A DNA stretch of 64,000 bases from Hydractinia symbiolongicarpus (lineage: Eukaryota > Cnidaria > Hydrozoa > Anthoathecata > Hydractiniidae): positions 31,375,501 through 31,439,500 of the forward strand of contig NC_079875.1 of NCBI RefSeq assembly GCF_029227915.1, given 5' to 3'. The notes beneath the pieces are model-generated. The model did no database searches, was not told the DNA's origin, and saw nothing but the letters and a program-made list of their open reading frames with translations. The position numbers were made by a program, and so were the translations under genes. This document shows positions 55,001 to 64,000 of the stretch, one piece after another; the stretch's first letter is position 1, and each line of letters opens with the position of its first letter.

Positions 55001-58000
55001 ATATCGACATATTAAATGGGTAATAAATGAAGTATCCGAATACTCGGTTGCTCGGTTTTTTGATTTGATCAAATTGATACATCGAAAGTAATTCATTGCA
55101 TGCTATTCTATACATATAACATACTGATTTATCTTAAAATTATTTCTGAAAGACATATATTACCGTGTAACAGCCCCTTTAAACTAATGCACTGGAAGCA
55201 AACGCTCTATCACATGGCCACCAGTCCATAATCTACTCAGATGTTTCATTGTTTTTTTTAATTTATTTTAGATTGTGATTTATTTGCAAAGGAAATTGGA
55301 AATCATAAGCTGGGCGAGAGCATGGGACTGAACTGAAAACCTTTCCATTTGGTGGTGACGTAAACCCACTTAAATCGCAAGGACATAACTGATGCTACTA
55401 CATTCTTGGCATGCGCAATGACTTCTGGACAGGGTATGGCGCAGCGATAAGTAGTAAACGTTACTATTTTCGCAGATGTCAAAAAGTTAGCTTGAGGTTC
55501 CCCTTGACCTGGCATATGTCCCCCATACCCCATAAAATTAAAACAGTTTTAAATCCATTAATTTATTAGTAATCGGATTCAAGGATGTAGTTTGTTCCGT
55601 AAATTGATAGATGTATCAAAACACAAGGATTTTATTAAAACCAATTAAGATTATACATGACAAGGATTTAATAGAATTCCTTATCTGATAAATTAAGGTT
55701 TAGTTGCTCAATATTTACTTGGTTGACCTATACTCAACACTTAATAACAAGTTAAACGTAGACTAGTTTGAGGTTAGATCTCTTATCTTAAAGTACACAG
55801 CATTTTACAGCACAATTTTGGCAAATAGCCTTTAAACTTCAAACGCATTACACTATATAAAAAAGAGATAAAGAACAGACCTTTACACCTAGCCACGTAC
55901 GCGAACTTTTGGGTTTTGTTGATACGGAAGGGACCTTTGCATTTATAAGAGGTAAAAAAGGATTGGACTTTGGGTGTGACCCCAACATGGGATTTTTACT
56001 CGGAAATTTAACTATATTGGTCGTTCTCGCAATGTATGTTTTTTGAAAGTCGATGCATCAAGTTCATACTTCTGTTAAACAAAGCAAACTACACACATTA
56101 TTACACTGACCACACATTTATTACAACTAGAATTGTTTTGAAATCTAAATTAGGACAGATTAGGGTTCTTCAGTCTAACGTGTCTAAAAAATGGAAACAA
56201 ACATCTCTTTCTTTTTTGTTAAAACTTTTAGTGTCTAAACATTAAATTCAGCTATGATTCTTGTGCCTAGATTAATTACCCAGTGCAGTAATTTCTGCTT
56301 TGGAGAAAGCTCTTGACTTATCATCGTTTTATGATTCTTTTTCCGCAGGTATTAACATTTGCAAATTGTCGTCTGTCGAACAATTAATGCTACGCAGTTT
56401 CAATTTACAATCGAATTCTAACTTCAGCCTTTGCACTCGTCTGTTTCCGTCCACTTCGGCACAAGGGCAGCGCAAAAGATCAGTAATATGAATTTGGCTG
56501 CACGATGCTTCTATTGTGTCATGCTGGTCAAAAATTTCCCACAAATGAACAAATCTTTTTTATAAGTTCTTTAAACCTCTTGGCTCTGTTAAATAGAGCT
56601 TTATATGCTGATCAAGAATGGCTATACGCCGAGTACGAGTATAGCAAGGCCTAACAAAGCCTATTGATTTTAAGGTTCGTTTGTATCATCATGGAGCAAC
56701 GTCAACCAAACAACAACAGTCAAGTGTTTCAAAAATCTATTTCTTATTCATATAACGTTGCTTCATTTTTTATTTCATGCTAATTTAGAAACACAAATAA
56801 AACGAGAACGGAGAGGTATGTGGAATTTTATAGATCGTCACCATAAGCAATGAAGATACCAGTTCCTACCGAAGTAACAAAAAGCTCACTTTGCGATATT
56901 TTTTATTGTCTACTTTTTAATGCTTACAGCGGACCATAAACATCAGAACTGGTTTGGATTCCTTGATTAGATCAAAAACTTTATGCTGTACTAATTATTG
57001 TCTACCGCAGAAGTTTTAACCATTACCGCACTAAATCAGAAGGGGAAAAACAACTACTGATGATGGTACAATGTTCCGTCCTGTGATCATATTCCAGGGG
57101 AAAATAACAAAAAACGCTCGAAAAACTTCGTATCCCAGATTTATTTATTGTAAGAACACAGGCAAAAGCGTTGATAGACAAAAAGCCGATAAATGTTTGG
57201 TTGGAAGATATTTAGGTAAAACTTATTAAACTAATGTCAGATTCAAAGTTCGCAAAATGGCTATTTGCACTAATTAAATGCCGTGCTGAATTGGAAAAAT
57301 TACTACTGACAAAAGAGAATACTGGCCAAGTGATGCTGTTTAGACATTTCCATGGATGCTATGTGCAGGCATGTGGACTAACTAATATTGTGAAAGACTT
57401 TCCCCTAAGGATGAATGGGTGGATTGTGAGCCACTTCAGCACAGCAGTTCAGCAGTAATGAAAAAGCGTTCTATTTTTTATCAATTCATGTCCTTTTTAA
57501 GGAACAAGATGTTACTAAAAAATATGTTCTGAAGTATTTTTCCAGTATTCAAAACAATGTACATCGAGCATGACAATGAAGATAATCCCCCCTGCATAAC
57601 ATAAGTACAATCACGTGGTAATTTACATTTCACTTTATATGACTAAAACCCAGTATAGCACCATTCACCACTAGTCTAAATGAAGAAAAACGAAAGTAAA
57701 GTTGTGTGTAAATGCTATAAAATTATTTTGACTATGCTATAACGAGAAGTACATTATAATAACTTGATCACTTGAATACTTATTTTAAGTAATTTCATAC
57801 TGTTTCCACTATAAAACAATGTAGAATAATATGAAATATACTTTAGTGTTGTTTGTTCGAAATCAAATGCAGTTACATTAAAAGACACGTTGGTAAGACA
57901 TAGAAGGAAGATTTCTCTTCACCTAGGAGTTTCCACTTCCCCGAGAAGCGTGAAAAAGTGAAAAATAGCTGAAAATCTTTTAAACAAACGAAAACGCTTT

Positions 58001-60400
58001 GCATATTTCATAAAGTAGCATCATTCTACCTGTTCTACTTATTCTACATTGGCTTGAGTGGAAACCCGCCTTTATACAACGTAATCGCATCGTTTAAAAG
58101 ACTAAACTTGATGTAGGAGCATGTTTTTACAGTTTAGCTTCAGTTAAGAAAACATTTCTTCTAAGATAACTGTTCAAACTTGGTTTCTTTAATCTTACCG
58201 TGGAAAGAAATATTGGAAAAAGAGTATTTCAGAATATAACCCAAACGATTGTTTAATCTTGTTAAGACTAAAAACTTTGTAAGCATTTTCATATTTAGCT
58301 AACGTAGTTTAATGAAATGTGATTTTTACGTCATGCTAAATTAGAGGAAACATAAAAAAGTGAATGTTTTCAATGTTAGATTATGTGAAACACAATACCA
58401 TCCGCTAGAATTATTTTATATAATTAATGAATGACTTACCCAAGATACTCCACAGTAACTCCAGCAACATCCATACGTGATTTTATTACCTTTTCAAAAT
58501 ACAGACCTCGAGTTCGCCATCACAGAAGCACCAAACAGAGACAATAAGGTTAAGGAATTTTTTCCTTGCTTTAAATTTTTCTTTTCTATTAACTTCTTAA
58601 GTTTCCGCAAATGTCTGGGCAAAAGCAATCTACTTGGCCGCCATTACTACTGAAAAGTTTTATACGTGTTTAAGAAAGAGGATGAATTGGGCTGTACCAA
58701 AGAAATATTAAGGTACTTTTGTCACTAAATGAGTATACGTACTTTTATTTTTAAAATAGCAAAAAGAGGTGGTTTACATCGTAATTGGAAATTCTTCATT
58801 TATTTTTATTATGAAAAGTTACTAATACGTTGGCAAAAAATGTTAAACAATTTTAACATTTTATGCAGTGATATTATCAAACATGAATCATGAGGTCCTG
58901 TGTTCAGCCAACAATCTTAACTCAGGTTTAAATCAATTGTTGATTAAAAAAGTGAATCCTTCAGTTTTCTGAAATTATGCAAATCGTTTTTTTCTGATAC
59001 AAACATTACTTAAACGCGATTAAATTTCTTTTTATATAAAAAAAATATATATATACTTGTGTACCTCGGTTAGACAAAAAAAAGAAAAATTAGAGATTTC
59101 TGTTTTAAGTTATAAATAAAGTCAAGGCACAGTTCTTTTCATATAGATATTTTGAAAGAGCTGATACGCAGATTTCTTGAGAGTGTTATGTTACCAATGA
59201 CAAAGTTGAATGCCAGTTGTAAAAACATTTTCATTGAAACATTATGTGAAATAATTATATCATCCTAAATTTGGAGATAACACTACTCCTGCAATATTTA
59301 TTTTCTTGTTTTAAGTACCGTAATGTAATAGATAGTGACGAATTGAAGCATCTATATGGGTGAATACACACATATACAGCAAAATAATTATTTTCTCACT
59401 ACAATGGAGACGAGAAAACTTGCACTTTTTCTCATTGCCATGAAAGCAGAAACAAAATTGAACTGCACTCTGCGACCTCTTTTTCAACTATTGCATTTTG
59501 GTAACTATTGCAGTAGTGACAGAAGTACGAGTTAACACCTGACAATTCTTCGCTCTCCAAAAAGTTATCTACTGAATATTGTAAAGTTAATGTAAACGGC
59601 AGTTGAAGAAATGGAATTACTTGCTCAGAGGTGCTAATATTAGTGCAAGCGCTGCAAGTAGTACAGACTTTCGCACGAGTGTTGAATAATCTATAAAAAA
59701 AGGAAAGGCTAAGGACAACTCTGGTATGAGATACACAAGAATCTCTAGGATGAAGAAGGGTTTACTGGAATCTTGGAGGAGAAAAATTTGCGTAGAATAC
59801 TTACAAAACTTTTACCTATCGCCATATTGGAATCATTTGCAGAGATAACTGTGGCGACTGGGGGTAACACGTAAAAACATTGCAAGATGGAATTGATGTA
59901 ACATGTGTTAAGCTTTCGCGGGATCAGAAAAAAACATGATAGAATTGTTTGGAACTTTTTGTTAAACAAGGTTCAAACTAAAACAAATATACAGAAAATA
60001 TGAAATCCAAAGAAAAACACAACGCCTAAATTTGAAATGAATATTAACTAAATAAATAACAAACATATACCAACTATTCTTTACAGGGCTTGACAGGATG
60101 AACATTGTGAGTGTATAACTTTCTTGAACTTCTTTAACTGACGCAAATTGATTTGAAATTTGATAAAATAAAACTTTGTAACTTTTGTATTTGAAATTTG
60201 ATTTAAACTTGTTACTGTCTTTTTGAGCAGGAATAAACAAGGAAACGTGAAAAAACTACATATATAAATTCTATCAATGAAAATAGCACACTTGAGACAC
60301 GACACTTGAGACAAGATAATGCAAAAGCCATACTTTGCGAATGCCTCTATAGAAAGAATTATCTATGAGTTTAACTAGCTCTACAGATGTGATGAGAATG
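52001..60400. other. Long stretch with no supported gene
   Basis: More than 8 kb of AT-rich sequence with only short chance frames. The longest (around 55303-55533, 56300-56544, 57234-57458, 59745-60314) show no motif or splice signal I trust. A short segment at 54043-54115 ('gtagcggtgtccgctataac') has the flavour of a mariner-type end but no partner was found. It may be intron or intergenic DNA. Confidence 0.4.
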
Positions 60401-60429
60401 ATTTGCTCTAAAGATTGCCAGAGTAGGTG

Positions 60430-60989
60430 TTAATAAGCCTTATCCAAGACTCTGAAACACCATGTGACGTAGGGCCATGCAAATGAGTTTATGCGGTAGA
60501 GTGGGATACGCATTCGCCACATCAAGCCATATTGCAGATAGTGGATGTTTCTAGACTTGGCGTTTCTCAGAGCAGCCCAGGCCAGAGACATATCCTCCCA
60601 GCAACCAGGGACTTTTTCCATACATCCTTTTTGAATGGATTTGTTAATAAAGTGGTTTTTCTTAATGATGTGGTTTTCCAGGCGCTTTGACATAATACTG
60701 AAAAACGTTTTCCTTCCACACTGAGGAAATCTATTGGTCGAAAGTCCTTAATGGATGATAGAGACGGAGGCTTGTTTTTAGGGATATAAACTTCTGAAGC
60801 GACCCTCCACTGGACAGGAATGAAGGAATTCTTTAAACAAGATTGGAAAAGGTTGAAAAGAAACGACTCAATTTGAGGACAATTCTTGTAAACAGTGTAA
60901 TGTATTTGGTTCAATCCGAGTGACGATGCATTCATATTTTGAAACGGGGAAAGTGGTCTGGTAAAACAACTTGGCAGAAACGTTATCAT
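60430..60989 (-). pseudogene. Reverse transcriptase fragment of a second non-LTR family
   Basis: On the minus strand, 60989-60567 reads SFIPVQWRVASEVYIPKNK and SIKDFRPIDFLSVEGK, the fingers region of a retrotransposon RT. After a frameshift, 60693-60430 gives SKRLENHIIKKNHFINKSIQ, then KGCMEKVPGC and the start of a palm domain that soon goes out of frame. It differs from the element at the left end of the window (N-V-EGK and QKG..KVPGC type). Ends are not visible; it is a decayed remnant. Confidence 0.75.
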
Positions 60990-61130
60990 AACACTGTCAG
61001 ACCTGTTTCACAAGTATTTCAAGAGACAATAGGACTGGGTGGCGCTTTGAGCTGAGGATATGTGGGGCCCGCAGGGCCGCGCTTATTCTAGCGCTATAGG
61101 GTTGGATGACTCAGCATTATATCGACGGAA

Positions 61131-61201
61131 ATTTTATGAAATAAAATTACTAAATTACGTAAGGCCGCGTAGCGGCCGCAATGTAATTTGTATTTCATAA
61201 A
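61131..61201. repeat. Imperfect palindrome around a GC-rich core
   Basis: 'ttatgaaataaaatta' at the left faces 'gtaatttgtatttcataa' at the right; in the centre 'gcggccgc' and 'ggccgcgtagcggccgc' are self-complementary. The core wording recalls the 'gcgtagcgg' hairpin at 16971 and 25590. Possibly a MITE of about 70 bases. Confidence 0.6.
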
Positions 61202-61287
61202 TAAAATTGAAGTACGATGTCCCGCCCATACCCTACCCAGTGTTTATTGGATGTATTTACTTAGTATTTTTTTTTTCATTGTTATAG

Positions 61288-61523
61288 CACCAAGAGGAAA
61301 TCGTGGTTATGCCGGTGGCTATCGAGGTGGATACCGTGGATCGTACCGTGGATCAAATAAATGTTTAAATTATTCTTTTTCAGTGAAATATCACTTGTGC
61401 ATTTTACATTATTTGTATTTTATTTTCGAGGGTTTAACCTCTACAATTTTAGCTTCAAGGGTCGTTATACCTGTTTCATCATCACAGCTTGCTGTCTTGT
61501 TATCTCAAATTCATTTGGAATAG
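61288..61523 (+). CDS. Candidate 3' exon encoding an RGG/YRG box
   Basis: A pyrimidine-rich tract and ATAG at 61283-61287 are followed by a frame reading PRGNRGYAGGYRGGYRGSYR, then GSNK. Repeated Gly-Tyr-Arg-Gly units are typical of RNA-binding proteins. The frame stays open to a stop at 61523, but the part after GSNK is hydrophobic and not obviously protein-like, so the exon may end by splicing at about 61380. No upstream exon was identified. The alternative is an accidental frame over a 12-base repeat ('ggtggatacc', 'ggatcgtacc'). Confidence 0.4.
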
Positions 61524-62690
61524 TATTTCCCTCCCTGTAGCTATTAACTTCGATATGGCGTTGGTCTCCAGCTATTGAATATAACTATATGTAACTATTT
61601 ATATAATGGAATGCGTTATAACTACTGTAATCTGAACTTTTCTGTGGCAAATAATTAAAGTGAATCGAAAAATTGTTAAAAGTCGAAAAGCTAGTCATTG
61701 AAGACCACAGTTTGAATGAGGAGGAAGAAGCTTGAGGGGTGGATAATGACGAGAAAATCATTTCTGAAGAAAAAAGTTATGTAATGTGTGAGGCTGTAGA
61801 ACTAGCAATAAAGAACCAATGTATATATATATATGTATATGTTCATCAAGCTAAGGATACAGGAATCTGTGTTTCCCAGCTGAGGGAGTGCACAGGCATG
61901 GTCAGAAGGCGGGGAGCTTTTTAAAACAATTACTCCCGCATGTGTTCTCACAACAAAAAGATGTACATCTGTGAAACCAGACTTGTGTTTTCCGTGTTTG
62001 GACTCAATTGGCTACACTAGGCTTTAAAAAAACCTTACAAAACAAAGATATAAACAAAGATAAAAATATAATTTGTAATGTGTGAAACTCTTTTAACAAG
62101 ACAACAATGAAAATATATATAGGGCTAATTTGCTCTGCAGGGAGTCTTGCGGCGGTCGCTATTTTATCCAGAAATACGAAAAATCGTGTAGCAAAACCGT
62201 ATGCTAGGGACGGTATATTTGGAGACGGGTAAATATTCCAATCGCAATTTGGCAAGTATCGACTTCCATTTCGTTCCGCTGAAGCCTTTATCAGAACTGA
62301 ATAGATTTAAACTGATTCTAACACACCACATCTTACATTGCTTTACCATATGCATAGAGTTTTTCCTCTACAAAGATAGGAAATAATTAGACAAGACTCA
62401 TTACATCTTTTTTGATAATTTACTCTTGATTGTCACTAATGCATTTCGAGCACGTGAAAGCTTAAAGCGTGGAAGCCTCTTTCCCAGAAATTCACCACAT
62501 TGGTCGATAAATAGCTATTTAGGTTCAGGAATATGGGTCTAAACCTACCTGCCCATGGTTAAAGTTCTGTTCCAACGGTAGAGCAGTAATTTTCTGTGAT
62601 GACCGGCTTTTTAACAGTCACGAGTCGTATGTTTTCTTTTGAGAAGAGCTGAGATAAGAATATTTTAACCAAAATGAGTCAGCAAGGGGC
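61524..62690. other. No gene seen
   Basis: AT-rich sequence. Short frames near 61739-61924 and 62004-62386 show no recognisable motif. Confidence 0.35.
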
Positions 62691-62691
62691 A

Positions 62692-62850
62692 GTCTTGTCT
62701 TTGGAGAGTGACGACTTCACTTATTACCCCAGTCAAAAATTATACAAAATCAAATAAAAATTAAGTTAGAAGGGGGTTTGATCACACATGATCTTGTCTT
62801 TGGAGAGTAACGACTCCAATTATTACCTGAGTTAAAAACAAAGAATAGCA
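62692..62850 (+). repeat. Two copies of a 60-base unit
   Basis: 'cttgtctttggagagtgacg' at about 62694 and 'cttgtctttggagagtaacg' at about 62793, each followed by 'ac(t)ccaattattacc'-like sequence and an A-rich stretch. Offset about 99 bases. Confidence 0.7.
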
Positions 62851-62939
62851 CAGTTGAGCAGAAAGTGGTCAAAGTTTAGGAAGATTACCCCTCTCTTTTA
62901 TAGTGATTTTTTTATATTCTTTAATAAAATATCTTCCAT

Positions 62940-63136
62940 CTACTGAGTAACTGAGCAACCTCGTCCCCAAGGATTGTTGAGAACAAGGTTGGCAACATCC
63001 TCAGAGTGTTCAGAATCACTGTCGTTTAAAACAACTTCTACATTGGTTTCACTTATAAGGTCGTCACAATCAGTGTCAGAGTCAAGAGCATCTTCATGAT
63101 CAAGATTATCTTCGCTGACAGCTGCATTATCAGGAA
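62940..63136 (-). CDS. Candidate acidic 3' exon
   Basis: On the minus strand a 197-base block is open from an AG acceptor (complement of 63137-63138) to a TAG at 62942-62940. It reads AAVSEDNLDHEDALDSDTDC, then ISETNVEVVLNDSDSEHSED, and ends NNPWGRGCSVTQ. The dense Asp/Glu/Ser composition in otherwise AT-rich, stop-rich DNA is unlikely by chance. There is no ATG, so this would be an internal or final exon whose partner lies right of or within 63140-64000. Acidic leaders like this occur in host proteins and in some transposases (for example piggyBac N-termini). The family is not identified. Confidence 0.45.
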
Positions 63137-63169
63137 CTTAAAATGCAGGGTTAGGAAGTCATCATTCAT

Positions 63170-63740
63170 CATTCTTGGCCCAACGTCCGTTTTCCATGCT
63201 AGCATGGGTTGGACGTGGTGGTGAGCACTATGCCTTTTTGAGAAAAAGTATCATCTGAAGAATCAAAATTATAAACATTATACTCAAAAAATGTGCCAAA
63301 TATTTTTCTGCAGAATAAAAATAATTAATTTAGGAATCAATTACATTTGTTTACATGAGTGAGGCTATTTGCGCTCAAAACAAAGGATATCCCAATAGTG
63401 ACCAAGTGAGCAAGAAACAATAGTATTAACCAATCAAAAAGCCTGGCCAGATTCTGACCATTAAAAATTCGTAGCTTTTCCAAATTTTCTATTCTGATAT
63501 ATTTGTATATGTATAACCAACATTTGTATATGTATAACCAACATGTGTCCAACTCTTTTCACACAAAATACTGGTAATTTTTACTCTTTTTGCCTTAAAT
63601 CGAACTTTTAAGCGATGCTAAATTTGATTTGTTTCGGCCGCAAAATTCCATGCGGGTGGCAACACAATTTATAAAAAACTACGTCATCATCATGCTTGGC
63701 TAAACGCCTGTTTTCCATGCTAGCATCCATTGGACAGGGT
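63170..63740. repeat. Two copies of a 'tttccatgctagcat' palindromic repeat
   Basis: 'cccaacgtccgttttccatg' at about 63179 and 'gctaaacgcctgttttccatg' at about 63702 are both followed by CTAGCAT and then 'ggttggacg' or 'ccattggac'. The unit holds a perfect CATGCTAGCATG palindrome nested in an outer GTCC/GGAC pair. Upstream of each is a 'tcatcat' run. Between them lies a 21-base tandem duplication ('ttgtatatgtataaccaaca', about 63500-63542). Confidence 0.65.
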
Positions 63741-64000
63741 ATATTAATTGGCCTTCTTCCAATCTGATCTAGACTGTGTTAGATCTAAACTCAACTTCCT
63801 CTGTATCGCTTCAAATGGTAAACTAAATTAGAATGGTATCTGGTCTTCGGTTTTCTTATCTGATTGGCAAACCCTAAATTAAAATAAATGTCCATGTGGT
63901 CACATCTCAACATTAACAGATGTTCCTATGGATGTTCCTTCCTTTCACTGGAACCCACCATGTTACCCAGATTGCAACACTCCAAGTGCATTCTAGCCCT

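Overview
This is an AT-rich animal nuclear DNA window dominated by transposable elements. It carries an OTU-type Helitron, a CR1/jockey-like non-LTR retrotransposon, a BEL/Pao element, pogo-like MITEs, tRNA-derived SINEs, satellites and spliceosomal introns, with no operons. That mix fits an early-branching metazoan, most likely a cnidarian, but no host marker fixes the species.

Layout. 1-4440: non-LTR retrotransposon on the minus strand, its endonuclease region split by a small Helitron (2326-2906). 3419-9938: very large palindrome with two 2572-bp arms around a 1376-bp unique core. The core and right arm hold a multi-exon, damaged transposon-borne gene of a family I cannot name (5991-8472). 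11084-11545: second small Helitron of the same kind. 12312-14512: 122-bp satellite of about 18 units. 16971-19245 and 25590-27390: two copies of one long dispersed repeat, each ending in a tRNA-like Pol III unit. 22.2-24.7 kb: SINE-like inverted repeats and a broken transposon gene. 28633-35274: an intact 2213-codon Helitron gene, followed by 146-bp repeats. 38432-38960: pogo-like MITE. 39037-39618: a small three-exon host-like gene encoding two copies of a short domain plus an RGG tail. 40050-40790: head-to-tail array of about 125-bp units with Helitron termini. 42.0-46.6 kb: a THAP-like pseudogene fragment and a decayed BEL/Pao element. 46.6-64 kb: mostly unrecognised sequence with a 202-bp tandem duplication, an RT fragment and two candidate host exons (61288-61523 plus, 62940-63136 minus).

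The most notable items are: a perfect 2A ribosome-skipping motif between a hydrophobic leader and the OTU domain of the Helitron protein; the mini-Helitron concatemer whose junctions join CTAG directly to TCTCT; the near-perfect 2.57-kb palindrome, whose outer and inner joints show which side is ancestral; and the three-exon gene with a symmetric, apparently duplicated exon. All calls come from reading the sequence; no database search was possible.
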